Source: Planctomycetota bacterium
Lineage (GTDB): Bacteria > Planctomycetota > UBA1135 > GCA-002686595
Assembly (NCBI GenBank): GCA_012960475.1
Contig: DUBE01000037.1
Span: forward strand, 1 to 64,000
Length of the DNA stretch: 64,000 nt
Direction: 5' to 3'
Under the pieces are notes generated by a model, which worked only from the letters and a program-made list of their open reading frames with translations, did no database searches and was not told the origin of the DNA. The position numbers and the translations under genes are program-made. Shown here one piece after another: positions 35,220 to 44,460 of the stretch (its first letter is position 1; each line of letters starts with the position of its first letter).

Positions 35220-35956
35220 GATCTCCTGTGCGGTGGCGTGACCGGGCACCACGCTCTTTGGGCGGGGACCTGTACCAGGCGCTCTTCTTCGGCGATCCAT
35301 GCGCTCAACTGACCCCCGTAGACGCAGCCGGAATCCAGGCCAACGATCTTGTCTCGTATCAATAAACCCTGGCGTGCCCAGTGACCAAAGACCACGCGCC
35401 TGCTTTCGTTCTCTCGCGCTTCCCAGTGCTGCCACCAGGGAACGAAGGGCGCGGGTGGTTCCGGTTCTTCATGTGGGGCTCGCTGGCCAGTCGCATCGCA
35501 GTGGCGCACCAAGACCGCGAAGTCTGCCGCGTCTGTGGGCTCGGTGGGGGGAATGCCTTGCAGCACCTCAGCGGGATGCTGCCAGTCCGGATGCATCCCC
35601 GCATGGATGCAGATCAAGTCGTCCCATTCCAGGCACCAGGGCCGCGTGGCCAGCCAATCGAGCAGTTCCTTTCGATCGTCCGCCTCCAGCACACACTCCA
35701 TGCGTTCGCCAGGCCCCGGCCTGCGCATACCCGCTGCCGTCCGCAGCAGGTGCACATCGTGGTTGCCGAGCACGCCTCCTGCATTCAGGCTCTTGAGCAG
35801 CCGTAGGACCCCAACCGAATCTGGGCCACGGTTGACCAGATCTCCCACCGGATGCAGCGCATCCTTCGCTGGATCAAAGTCGAGAGCTTCAAGCAGTTGC
35901 TCCAGCTCTATGAGACATCCCTGAATGTCCCCGATGAAAATCCGGCGACTGTCCAT
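35216..35956 (-). CDS. ApaH-like metallophosphatase
   Basis: Calcineurin-type phosphoesterase resembling symmetrical diadenosine tetraphosphatase (ApaH). 246 aa. Metal-binding motifs in order: GDIQGCLIELEQLL (residues 9-22), GDLVNRGPDS, GNHDVHL, the His in CIHAGMHPDW and FGHWA near the C-terminus. Slightly shorter than E. coli ApaH (280 aa). Start shares one base with the hydrolase stop. May hydrolyse Ap4A, but related PrpE- or PPP-type phosphatases have the same motifs. Confidence 0.82.
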   Translation of the reverse strand: MDSRRIFIGDIQGCLIELEQLLEALDFDPAKDALHPVGDLVNRGPDSVGVLRLLKSLNAGGVLGNHDVHLLRTAAGMRRPGPGERMECVLEADDRKELLDWLATRPWCLEWDDLICIHAGMHPDWQHPAEVLQGIPPTEPTDAADFAVLVRHCDATGQRAPHEEPEPPAPFVPWWQHWEARENESRRVVFGHWARQGLLIRDKIVGLDSGCVYGGQLSAWIAEEERLVQVPAQRAWCPVTPPHRRS

Positions 35957-36876
35957 CAGTTCACCGCGCTCAAGAAATCCAAGACCGCCCCTCGCCAGCG
36001 TTCTTTGGTTTGTTCCAAGTGCACGCCATGTCCGCCCCCGGGGATGATCACAAAGCGCTTGTCAGGAGAAGCAAGGGCCGCAAAGAAGGCGAGTTGATCC
36101 TTCATCTTGGACGCTGCTTCATGCTCACCGAGGATCACAAGGGTGGGCCGAGATATGCGTCTGGGGTGTTGGACGGGCATGTTGCCGAGGTAGTCACGCA
36201 GGGAACCATTGGGACTGTCTGGGTCCGCCGCCAGGGCTGCAGCCACAAAGGCCTCAAGCACCTCAGGCTCGTAGCAACCGGGCACGAAGTCTGATGCTGC
36301 GGCTTCTCTGCTGTTGCTGCGAAAGCGATCAGTAGGTGGCGGCGGCGCTCCTTCCAGGGGCTGCCAGTGGGAGCCATAGAGCACCAGTCGCCCCGTGCGC
36401 TGGGGATAGGTCTCGGCGAAGAGGCCCGCCACCTGGGAACCCCAGCTCCAACCCAGAAGATCCACACGCTTGACGCCCCTCAATTCTCGGATCGCATCCA
36501 CTGCTACCTTCACATCTTCGATGGCATCCCTCGCCTCGCTGACGTTCTCGCCCCGTGGATCCTGGGACCTGCCATAGCCTTGGATGTCCAAGCTGAAGGT
36601 GTCCCAGCCTTCCTGGGCGAAGGCCTGCATGGTGGAGTAGCCCGCTACCCCCAAATCAAAGCAAGGGCGCCCGGACCAGGTGGCACCATGCAGGAGGAGG
36701 ACCACTCGGGTGCTTTTTTTGTGCAACTGCCCGGGGTGCTTTTCCCAAAGCACCAGCCGCTGGCCATCCCGATCCAGTATGTGCTCACGGCTCTGGACTT
36801 CTTGGGGCCCCTGGGGAGAGAGCCCCACCACCAGGGCCGCCGCGATGCCGCTGACAAGGGTGTTGAAGAGAGTCAT
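35956..36876 (-). CDS. Alpha/beta hydrolase with N-terminal signal
   Basis: 306 aa from ATG 36876 (a GTG four codons upstream is possible). N-terminal hydrophobic segment FNTLVSGIAAALVVGL suggests export or membrane anchoring. Oxyanion HG in LLLHGATWSG, nucleophile elbow GWSWGS (Ser144), acid residue in the VILGEHEA strand and catalytic His in GGGHGVHLEQ. Resembles exported lipase or peptidase-like hydrolases; substrate unknown. Promoter-proximal gene of the minus-strand trio. Confidence 0.82.
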   Translation of the reverse strand: MTLFNTLVSGIAAALVVGLSPQGPQEVQSREHILDRDGQRLVLWEKHPGQLHKKSTRVVLLLHGATWSGRPCFDLGVAGYSTMQAFAQEGWDTFSLDIQGYGRSQDPRGENVSEARDAIEDVKVAVDAIRELRGVKRVDLLGWSWGSQVAGLFAETYPQRTGRLVLYGSHWQPLEGAPPPPTDRFRSNSREAAASDFVPGCYEPEVLEAFVAAALAADPDSPNGSLRDYLGNMPVQHPRRISRPTLVILGEHEAASKMKDQLAFFAALASPDKRFVIIPGGGHGVHLEQTKERWRGAVLDFLSAVN

Positions 36877-36953
36877 GACAGCGCACACCCTACAGAACCA
36901 GAATGCCCCACAGAACTTGTGCGCGGGACACGATTCGGGGACAATGGGGCCCT

Positions 36954-37592
36954 ATGGAATCCCAATCCCAGACCTCCGGCCCCCGGGCGATCTTGGTCCT
37001 GATAGGCATTGTCGCCATGGGCATGGCTGTGCCCGCTTTCTTTCGCTGGCAGGTCTCATTGGCTGAGGACAATCGGGATCAGATCCGCAGGGAGTCCCCT
37101 ACGACCGCCGAAGGCCGCTTGCAGCTCTATCTGGAACTTGCGTCCCCAGGCATTCATCAGGCAATCTCCATGTCGCGCTTTTCTGCGGAGCGGCCTTGGA
37201 TCGTGACCCATGTGGTCCGATCCGCCGATCCCAAGCAGCCCCCGGCCATCTATGGGGTCGACATCGAGGACCTGCCACGCAACTTCGTCCGTCAGGAGGG
37301 CCTCGATGTTGTCATCTCCATGCCAGCTCCCAGTCTGATGGCCCGCGATGTGCTGGTGGGGGACAACGCCATGGGGGTCCAGGTCTTTCCCGCGGGCAGC
37401 AATCCTGAGGGGGTCGACATCCTTGAGCGTCGCCTGCGATTTGCCCTCAATCGCATGATCGATTCCCTGCCCAAGGACATTTCCGCTGCACGCTATCGCT
37501 TTGAGTTCACGGGCTGGCCGGAACCAGAGGGCAGCCCACAGGTCGGCTCGGAGGGGTCCAGAGCCCCTTCTGAGCTTCCACAGGACCAATAG
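36954..37592 (+). CDS. Membrane-anchored protein, unknown function
   Basis: 212 aa from ATG 36954. One N-terminal membrane segment (AILVLIGIVAMGMAVPAFF, about residues 12-30) is followed by a periplasmic domain with the stretches GVDIEDLPRNFVRQEGLDVVISMPAPSLM and ILERRLRFALNRMIDSLP. No family is recognised with confidence. Divergent from the hydrolase trio, 77 nt away. Coding quality is good and the C-terminus is Ser/Glu/Pro-rich. Confidence 0.65.
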   Translation: MESQSQTSGPRAILVLIGIVAMGMAVPAFFRWQVSLAEDNRDQIRRESPTTAEGRLQLYLELASPGIHQAISMSRFSAERPWIVTHVVRSADPKQPPAIYGVDIEDLPRNFVRQEGLDVVISMPAPSLMARDVLVGDNAMGVQVFPAGSNPEGVDILERRLRFALNRMIDSLPKDISAARYRFEFTGWPEPEGSPQVGSEGSRAPSELPQDQ

Positions 37593-37694
37593 GGTCTTGC
37601 CCCCAGCCCTCCCAGCCGCTACCCTTCGGCGCTCGAACATGCCCTCTTGGGCGCGTCGAAGCCACCAGAACCCCATCCAGAGTCAATCACAGTC

Positions 37695-37811
37695 ATGGCC
37701 AAGTCCCAAACCAAAGCTGGCGGTCCCACCCGCGGCCGCAAGCGCGTACGCAAGATCGGCATGGGGTCAGGTAAGTACCACACCGCCAAGAAAAAGGCCC
37801 GCAAGGGCTGA
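37695..37811 (+). CDS. 38-residue very basic protein, bTHX-like
   Basis: ATG 37695 to TGA 37811. Of 38 residues, 14 are Lys or Arg, with TRGRKRVRKIGMGSGKYHT in the middle and a Lys-rich end. The pattern of a basic block, a short Gly/Ser/Tyr segment and a poly-basic tail resembles the small 30S ribosomal protein bTHX (about 26-45 aa). Homology is not proven: it could be another RNA-binding micro-protein. Placed about 100 nt after the membrane protein and 116 nt before the transporter fusion. Confidence 0.5.
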   Translation: MAKSQTKAGGPTRGRKRVRKIGMGSGKYHTAKKKARKG

Positions 37812-37927
37812 TGGGGAGGCCGTTGTCGCCCCGGCGGTGCCGATCCCTTTGTTCATGAACGCCGCGCTTCTGTTTCAGGTGCACGGCGCTTTGCTTGGGG
37901 GAGCAGGCACCCGAGGGGTTTTGGCCC

Positions 37928-39991
37928 ATGCTTGAAATGAGTTTGTGGGGTCTCTTTGCAGGCCTCTTTGCCGCAGGCAGCTGGGCAGCGGCTTCGCACC
38001 TGTTTTCGCGGATCTTCTCTGGGCCCAAGCCGCCCACCGCAAATGCTGCGGTGCTCTTCAAGAACACTCTGGCGGGGGCTCTGTTCTTCATTGTCGGGGC
38101 TGCCATTGGCGACGGGGGAGTTCCCAGCGGCGCCATTCCGCAGATGCTGATCAGCGGGCTCTTGGGTTTTGCTATCGGGGACGCCCTCTATTTTGCCTCC
38201 CTGCCCATGTGTGGCGTACAGACCACCGCGGTAGTGTCCCTCACCAATGTGCCCTTGACGGTGATCGGCGCCCACTGGTTGTTTGGAGATGTGATGGATC
38301 CGGGCAGTTTGCTGGGAGCGGGTCTGGTGTTGGCAGGAGTGCTGCTGGTTTTGCGTAGCGGAGGAGGCGGCGGATCGCTCGATCCAAGGGTGCGTCGCCG
38401 GGGCGTGCTCTTGGCCACAGGTAATGCCCTCGCGATTACGATTTCGATTTTGAGCGGCCACGAAGGCATGCAGGGGGCCGGGATTTTCAGCGGTGCTGCG
38501 GTGCGTCTGAGCGGGGGCGTGATCGGGGCCTTCTTGATAGCCACCGTATTCGGCGTCATGCGCCGGGGCCTGGGGCGCGAGTTCGCGGCGCTGACCAAAC
38601 CCCTGCGGCGCCGCCAGGGCCTGCGGGCCCTCCTGATTGCCTCGGTCATCGGCTCTGTGCTGGGTCTGATTCCCTACCATCTGGCCCTGCGTGAACTCTC
38701 CGCGGGAGTTGCGGCTCTCGTCTTTTCCACTACCCCCTTGTTTACCTTGCCCTTCGCCCGTCTTGGTGTTGCCGAAGCCCGGCGCACAACTCCGTCTTTG
38801 ATTGCTGGTACCTTGCTCGGCTTCGCCGGAGTGGGGATTGTCCTCTGGGCCCAAGCTTGTGGTGGGGCCGTTGCTCCCGCAGCATCTCCGGAAGCAATCG
38901 AAGTGCATGCCCCGGTTCGGGGCCCGATCGCTCGCTTTCCGCGCTTGGGCCAAGCTGGGAGAATTTTGGCCACTCGCTATGTGGGTGATGATGAACATGG
39001 ATTGGTCAGCAGTCGCTTGGAGATGACCGAAGAGGGGCTCATTTTTGCTCCCGAAGAGGTCATCGTGGAGGGTGGTGGCTGGTTCGTCAATTGGGCGGAC
39101 ACTCCGGCGATCTCTCCCGATGGGGGACTTGTGACCTGGTTGCAGAAGGCTGACTCCGGTACCTACGATTATCATGTGCAGTACGCCTTGCGCCAAGAGG
39201 ACGGCAGCTTTGCGGAGCAGGGCCCTATCCATGAGCACACGGGTCCTGGCGAACACGGCTTCGCTTCCTTGACCGCTCTGGATCAAGAGCGCGTGTTGGC
39301 AGTTTGGCTTGATGGCCGGCTGATGAAGGAGAAAGGGCCCATGACTCTGATGAGCCGCGTGATTGCCAAGGACGGAACCCGTGGCCCCGAGAGTGTGCTC
39401 GATGGACAGACCTGTGAGTGTTGTCCCACCGCCTTGATCACCCTTGGGGATGGCACCGCCCTAGCAGCTTGGCGCGATCGGTCAGACGAGGGTCTGCGGG
39501 ACATTCTCTTGGCCCGTTGGACCGCCGAGGCCGGTTGGGGGGAGCCCTTCAGCGTGCACGCGGACCAATGGAAGTTCCTCGCCTGCCCGGTGAACGGCCC
39601 CAGCTTGGTGAGTCATGGGGACCAGGTTGCTTTGCTTTGGTACACCGAAGGCAGCAATGAGGTTTCGCGGGTCAATGTCTGCTTGTCCCAGGACAAGGGG
39701 GTCACTTTTAGTCCGGTGCAAGTGGTGGACCAGGGCAGCCCCCTGGGTCAGGTCAGCGCCAGCTTCGATGCCAAGGGACGCCTCCTGGTTTCCTGGCTGC
39801 AACGGAATGATGCGGGGGCCGCCTGGGTGGTCCGCCGGGTGGGAGAAAGTCAGGGCCCGATCATGAGCGTGGCTCAGGTCGAGGGCAAGCGCAGCGATGG
39901 CCGCGCTCGCTTGACGGCCCTTGGGGATGGTTGGGCTTTGGTCTGGACCGGTGGGGAAGGTGCCCGACTGATGGCCGCCGCTATTCAGTGA
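37928..39991 (+). CDS. EamA-type transporter fused to a sialidase-like beta-propeller
   Basis: 687 aa with no stop between the two parts. Residues 1-312: two EamA repeats, about ten membrane segments (for example GIPYHLALRELSAGVAALVFSTTPLF-like pattern near residue 250), as in drug/metabolite exporters. Directly after the last segment comes ACGG (Cys near residue 311). The rest, about 325-687, is a propeller with Asp-box-like repeats and the Cys cluster CECCPT near residue 496, then WRDRSDEG-LRDI and ACPVNGPSL, as in stand-alone secreted sialidase-like lipoproteins. ATG 37928; 37937 also possible. The fusion could reflect loss of a stop and signal peptide between two former genes. Confidence 0.8.
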   Translation: MLEMSLWGLFAGLFAAGSWAAASHLFSRIFSGPKPPTANAAVLFKNTLAGALFFIVGAAIGDGGVPSGAIPQMLISGLLGFAIGDALYFASLPMCGVQTTAVVSLTNVPLTVIGAHWLFGDVMDPGSLLGAGLVLAGVLLVLRSGGGGGSLDPRVRRRGVLLATGNALAITISILSGHEGMQGAGIFSGAAVRLSGGVIGAFLIATVFGVMRRGLGREFAALTKPLRRRQGLRALLIASVIGSVLGLIPYHLALRELSAGVAALVFSTTPLFTLPFARLGVAEARRTTPSLIAGTLLGFAGVGIVLWAQACGGAVAPAASPEAIEVHAPVRGPIARFPRLGQAGRILATRYVGDDEHGLVSSRLEMTEEGLIFAPEEVIVEGGGWFVNWADTPAISPDGGLVTWLQKADSGTYDYHVQYALRQEDGSFAEQGPIHEHTGPGEHGFASLTALDQERVLAVWLDGRLMKEKGPMTLMSRVIAKDGTRGPESVLDGQTCECCPTALITLGDGTALAAWRDRSDEGLRDILLARWTAEAGWGEPFSVHADQWKFLACPVNGPSLVSHGDQVALLWYTEGSNEVSRVNVCLSQDKGVTFSPVQVVDQGSPLGQVSASFDAKGRLLVSWLQRNDAGAAWVVRRVGESQGPIMSVAQVEGKRSDGRARLTALGDGWALVWTGGEGARLMAAAIQ

Positions 39992-42018
39992 GGCTTGGTC
40001 TTGCGCCAGTGGCCCAGGGTCCAGGGCTTGAGCAGCAACACGAGAGCCGGCAGGGCCAACCAGGGCAGGAAGCGGGCCGGTCCGCTGATCAGAATCTCTG
40101 GCAAGCGCTCAGTGCCAAGTAGCAAGATCCAAGCGTCATAAGCGATGTGCAGGATCACAGCGGGCCACAGGCTGCGCGATCGCAGGGTGATGGTGCCGAG
40201 TAGCATGCCGATCAGGAAGGTGGGCATCAGCCGGTGCAAAGACGCATGCGCGGCGGCAAAGAAGAGCGATGAGATCAGTACCCCACGCAGGGGCCTCTTG
40301 TCCCGGGCCAGAGTTCCCAGGATTGCGCCTCGGAAGAGAAGCTCTTCCACGATTCCCGGGCTGACCGCCATGGCGAAGAGCAGGGTGATCAGGGGCGTGC
40401 TGCCAAAGAACTCTTCCAGGACGGGGTTCTTTGTCACTGCCTCTGGCAGGGGCAGCACGAATTGTTGACCGCGCATCAAGAATTCCATCAGGTAAGCAAG
40501 GCCCGGCACGATCAAGATTGCCAGGATCAGATCCAAGACGCGCGGCTGCGCGCGGATGAAGTCCGTGGCGGGTGAGGGTCCAAAGCGTTTTTTCGCGTGC
40601 CAGAGACAGATCAGCCCCAGGGGCAGCATCAACCCCCAAAGGGTGGCCAGGAGACCTCCCAGCATGTCGTAGCCCTGGAGGCGCGAGGCCACCCCCAGCA
40701 TCAAGAGTACCGAACCAAAGGCGTAGGCTTGGGCATGGCGGGAGGCGAGTCTTCGATTGCTCGCTTCCTCTGCTGACGAACCGCCGATCAGAACCCGTTC
40801 CGCGTCCAACAGGCCGGCGAGTTGGCGTACCGCGAAGGCGCTCCAACCCAGATGGGACAGGATCATTACCAGGGTCACCCCCAGGGTCAGTTCTCCAAGC
40901 AGCGCATCCCTCAGGGAGAGGGCCGCCCCGGTCAGGGGCACCAGGGCCAAGAGGAAGTTGTGCTCCAGGCCAGGGGCCAGCACGACCATGTTGGGCACCG
41001 CCAGAGCGAGCATCAGGGGTAGCAGCATGTGCTGGCCCTCGCGGAAACTTCGCGCCCGCCCGCAGGCCAGACAAAGTAGCGCGCAGACCAAGATGCAGGC
41101 GGGGATGAAGACCAGGGCGCCACTCAAACGGGTGAGGCCCACGCCTCCTGAGTCGCCACCGCCCATTCCTTCCCAACCAACTTGGACGGCCAGGAAGAGC
41201 CCCAGGATGTTGGAGGCCAGACAGGCCAGGCCCGTGAGCAGTACAGCCCCGAACTTGCCCAGCACCAGGGCGCTCTTGTCCGCTGGACTCACCAGCAGGG
41301 TTTCCAGAGTGCCAGCCTCGCGCTCCCCGGCAAAAACAGAGAGGGCGGCGTAGGAGCCCCCCGACAGGAGCAGCATCACCAGCAGGATCGGCAGGAAGCG
41401 TGCCATGCTGGCCGCGCCCCGGTCCTCGGCGGAGGCCAGATCGTGCACCTCAAGTTGCAGGCCGCTGCCTGGATCGCGGCCCAGCAATTCCTTGCGCCGC
41501 TCGACAGTCATGGTCTTGGCCAACTCGCTCAGGCGATTGCGTAGGCGTGTCGACAGGGTGCGCGAGGACTCGTCCTTGCGCTCGTACCAGATCTTGGCGT
41601 TGAGTTGTTCGTTCGGACCGGCGCCTCCTGCAATGGTCAAGACCGCTTGGGCTGTGTCGCCAATAAGTTCTCGCCAGGCGTCCTCGATCTGTTGGCGGTG
41701 GTTTTCGGGCAGGGATGCAGCGGGCAGTTGATTCAGGCTGCTGGCATCCCCCTCTTGGATGATGGTAGCGGGATCCTGAATCGCGTCGATTAGACGCATG
41801 GCGAGTTCCGGCGGCGCTTCGCTTGCATCTACAAGTACGGTCAACTCGCGCTGCTCCAAACTGCTGACCGCGGATTTCTGCAGCAGGTCGCTGCCCGAGA
41901 GCATCAGGGGATAGAGCACCACCGGCAGGAGTACCGCCGCAAACAGCGCCCGGCGATCCCGGAGAAGTTGCAGCACTTCCACGCGGAAGACTGTGCCCAT
42001 GGTCTCGGTCCAGTTCAC
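39985..42018 (-). CDS. ABC-2 (NatB-like) permease fused to CPBP intramembrane protease
   Basis: 677 aa from GTG 42018, overlapping the ATPase stop (GTGA); ATG 42000 is an alternative. Residues 1-400 or so: one N-terminal membrane segment, a large extracytoplasmic domain, then the Nat-type permease with VFAGEREAGTLETLLVSPAD. From about residue 480 a CPBP (CAAX protease/bacteriocin-processing) domain: EELLFRG near residue 558 with the catalytic Glu pair and Arg, FFAAAHASLHRLMP, and a late HIAYDAW. The permease probably exports Na+, a peptide or a drug; the protease may process the substrate (inference). Confidence 0.85.
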   Translation of the reverse strand: MNWTETMGTVFRVEVLQLLRDRRALFAAVLLPVVLYPLMLSGSDLLQKSAVSSLEQRELTVLVDASEAPPELAMRLIDAIQDPATIIQEGDASSLNQLPAASLPENHRQQIEDAWRELIGDTAQAVLTIAGGAGPNEQLNAKIWYERKDESSRTLSTRLRNRLSELAKTMTVERRKELLGRDPGSGLQLEVHDLASAEDRGAASMARFLPILLVMLLLSGGSYAALSVFAGEREAGTLETLLVSPADKSALVLGKFGAVLLTGLACLASNILGLFLAVQVGWEGMGGGDSGGVGLTRLSGALVFIPACILVCALLCLACGRARSFREGQHMLLPLMLALAVPNMVVLAPGLEHNFLLALVPLTGAALSLRDALLGELTLGVTLVMILSHLGWSAFAVRQLAGLLDAERVLIGGSSAEEASNRRLASRHAQAYAFGSVLLMLGVASRLQGYDMLGGLLATLWGLMLPLGLICLWHAKKRFGPSPATDFIRAQPRVLDLILAILIVPGLAYLMEFLMRGQQFVLPLPEAVTKNPVLEEFFGSTPLITLLFAMAVSPGIVEELLFRGAILGTLARDKRPLRGVLISSLFFAAAHASLHRLMPTFLIGMLLGTITLRSRSLWPAVILHIAYDAWILLLGTERLPEILISGPARFLPWLALPALVLLLKPWTLGHWRKTKPH

Positions 42019-42842
42019 AGGTTGTCTGCCTCGCTGGTGAGTGTCTGGTCCGCTCGTGCCACAAAGGCCCGGAATACATCTTCGAGCCATTCTTCTTTCG
42101 TTTCTTCTCGCAGTTCTTGGGGCGTACCCACCGCAAGTACCCGGCCCGCATGCACAATCGCGATGCGATCGCATAGACGCTCGGCCTCAGACAACACGTG
42201 GGTGGAGAACAGCACGCAGCGACCTTCCTCCCGGCGGGATTCCACGAAGCGGATCATGTCGCTGGCTGCCAAGAGATCGAGGCCGGTGGTGGGCTCGTCC
42301 AAGATCAGTACCCGCGGGTCATGGATCACCGCCCGGGCGATGGAAACCCGCTGCCTCTGGCCGGTGGAAAGGGACTCGCAGCGGCCGGACAGGAACTCGT
42401 TGAGGTCAAAGGCTTTGACCACCACCTCCAGGCGTTGGCCCAGGGTGTCCTCATCCATGCCGTGCAACCGTCCGAAATACTGCAGCACTTCCTTGGCGGT
42501 CAAACGCGGATAGAGCCCGGTTGTTCCTGACAGGAATCCTACCCGCTCGCGTACGGTGATCGGGTCGTTGGTCACATCTGCTCCAGCGACCGTGGCCGTT
42601 CCCCGTGTGGGGGCCAGGATGGTGGAGAGCATGCGCAGTGTGGTGGTCTTGCCCGCGCCATTGGGTCCCAGAAGTCCCATTACCTCGCCATAGTTGCAGG
42701 TCAGGTCCAGGTCCTGCACGGCCGCGATTTTTCCGCGCTTTGGGTCGGAGAATACCTTGGTCAGAGCCTTGGCTTCGATTGCTGGGCCCTGGGGGTCAGT
42801 TGCTTGTGCCTCAAGGGCCTGGCTATGTGTGGCTTCAGTCAT
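42015..42842 (-). CDS. ABC transporter ATP-binding protein (NatA-like)
   Basis: 275 aa. Walker A GPNGAGKTT, Q-loop region FLSGTTGLYPRLTAKE, signature LSTGQRQRV, Walker B VLILDEPTTGLD, switch His in FSTHVLSEAE. The FLSGTTGLYPRLTAKEVL segment and partner permeases match the NatA group. Overlaps both neighbouring permease genes by 4 nt, so one ATPase gene probably serves two different membrane subunits. Confidence 0.93.
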   Translation of the reverse strand: MTEATHSQALEAQATDPQGPAIEAKALTKVFSDPKRGKIAAVQDLDLTCNYGEVMGLLGPNGAGKTTTLRMLSTILAPTRGTATVAGADVTNDPITVRERVGFLSGTTGLYPRLTAKEVLQYFGRLHGMDEDTLGQRLEVVVKAFDLNEFLSGRCESLSTGQRQRVSIARAVIHDPRVLILDEPTTGLDLLAASDMIRFVESRREEGRCVLFSTHVLSEAERLCDRIAIVHAGRVLAVGTPQELREETKEEWLEDVFRAFVARADQTLTSEADNL

Positions 42843-44140
42843 CGGCTTGCGTCCCCATCGGATCGCAGGAAGGAAACGAGCTTTCTCAAGGGAATGGTGG
42901 CGGAACTAGTCGCAAATGCTTCACGGGAGAGCAAACGCACTGCCAGATTCAAGGCCAGCCACCCGCTGATCAGCAACGAGATTGCGACCAGGGTGTACTC
43001 AAGGGGCAGGATCTTGCCCAGTAGCATGGACTTGGCGGCCAGGGTCATGTTCAAGACCGGTACCAGAGCCAGGCCCGGGGTCAGGTCGATGCCCGGCATG
43101 ATGCCGGCGATGGCGGGCATGATGAAGAGCAATTGCACCGGGCCGAGCATGGCCTGGGCTTCCTTGAAATTGCGCGCCAGACCTGAGATTGCGGTCAGGG
43201 TGGCTCCCGCGAAGAGGGCAAAGAGCAGGGTCAGAGGCGCGATTGCCAAGAGAGACTGCCAGGGCAGGTTGATTGTGATGCTGCTGCCCTGCAGCAGGGT
43301 CGCCAACAACCCCTCGGCGGAAATCCCAAGGGCCAGGAGATTGAAGCTGGTGGCGATCATGGACAGGCTGGCCACCGCCAGTACCTTTCCTTGCAGGACC
43401 CACAGGCGCGGGATGGGCAACAGCAGGGTGGTCTCCGCCGTGCCCCGTTCCCGTTCTCCTGCGGACAGGTCCACTGCCGGAAAGAAGGCGCCCATGACGC
43501 ACATGGTCACCAGCAGCATGGGCAGCAGCATCGCCAGGATCAGCGCGCCCTTGTCGCTCTCTGGGCCCACATCCTTGCGTTCCAGGCGCAGGGGTTCCAG
43601 GGCCGTTGGGGAGTAGCCTCCTTCCTGCGCAGCTTGTTCGCGCAGCTGATCCACATGCCTGGCGAGGCGACTTGTGATGCGCCCTTCGGTCAGCTCGCCC
43701 TTGGGCTCGCTCCGGTTCACATGCAACTGTGCACCCTGCGGTGCAAAACTCAAGACCCCTGCCAAGGGGGGATCACCGGGCGAAGAGTCTTCCCCTTGGG
43801 GCTCAAGCAACTCGGCCCGGGGCACGTCCTCTTGTGCTCCCAGATCCACCAGCACCAAACGGTTGGCCTGATACTCCTCGTCCTCATCCTGCCCCTTGTC
43901 CAAGGCCCGTAGCAGGTCTTCTGGGACGGACTCCTGGTTGATCACCCCCACGCGCACTTCGGTACGCTCCTTTTGACCCTGCAACACCAGGAAACCTTGG
44001 ACCATGACCCAGAACAACACCGGGTACATGCAGATCGGCAGGACCAAGGTGGTGAAAGCGGTTTGGCGATCGCGCAGGGTCTCGCGCAGTTCCTTGGCGG
44101 CGACCCGCAGGGTGGCGTGGAGGCGTTGTTGGCTGGCCAA
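42839..44140 (-). CDS. ABC-2 type permease (NatB-like)
   Basis: 433 aa from TTG 44140. It starts RVAAKELRETLRDRQTAFTTLVLPICMYPVLF, the standard N-terminal TM of Nat permeases, then a roughly 165-residue extracytoplasmic domain rich in acidic residues, then VDLSAGERERGTAETTLLLPI and five or six more membrane segments. The TTG start is uncertain because no ribosome site is visible. First gene of the three-gene exporter operon; it may form a heteromeric channel with the CPBP-fused permease. Confidence 0.85.
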   Translation of the reverse strand: MASQQRLHATLRVAAKELRETLRDRQTAFTTLVLPICMYPVLFWVMVQGFLVLQGQKERTEVRVGVINQESVPEDLLRALDKGQDEDEEYQANRLVLVDLGAQEDVPRAELLEPQGEDSSPGDPPLAGVLSFAPQGAQLHVNRSEPKGELTEGRITSRLARHVDQLREQAAQEGGYSPTALEPLRLERKDVGPESDKGALILAMLLPMLLVTMCVMGAFFPAVDLSAGERERGTAETTLLLPIPRLWVLQGKVLAVASLSMIATSFNLLALGISAEGLLATLLQGSSITINLPWQSLLAIAPLTLLFALFAGATLTAISGLARNFKEAQAMLGPVQLLFIMPAIAGIMPGIDLTPGLALVPVLNMTLAAKSMLLGKILPLEYTLVAISLLISGWLALNLAVRLLSREAFATSSATIPLRKLVSFLRSDGDASR

Positions 44141-44460
44141 GGGGAGAAGGGGGTGGGGGGCGGCTGGTCAGCTTGCAGAGATGGGTGAGACCCGGCTGTC
44201 CAGCGGGGGGAGTGTAGCGCTGGCATTCGGGCCTGACGAGAGGCCACTCAAAACAAACACTGTGCTGGGACCTGGTCTGTACAAGGGCCTTGAGGTGACC
44301 ACGAACAGAAGCTTCTCCTGGCTCAAGTTGAGAGGGGCTGCATGTCGATAAAGCTCGCATGCAAGAGGATTTCCAGGGTCTCGGGGCCAAGAGTGCCCCC
44401 CAAGAGGACCAGGAAAGCAAGACCACGCGTGCGGCTCTGCTTGCCCCGCCGATAAATTTT
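44141..44460. other. 320-nt divergent intergenic region
   Basis: Separates the ABC exporter (minus) from lepB (plus). No gene is evident. GATAAATTTT directly precedes the lepB ATG and is the only AT-rich block; it resembles a -10 element but would give a nearly leaderless transcript. An in-frame extension of lepB back to 44359 is possible but Lys/Gln-rich and unlike the family. Confidence 0.45.

Noticed and set aside
37853..39286. 477-codon open frame on the minus strand opposite the EamA fusion
   Set aside because: Composition (long Gln/Gly/His runs, no motif) is that of a high-GC shadow; the plus-strand protein has clear domains.
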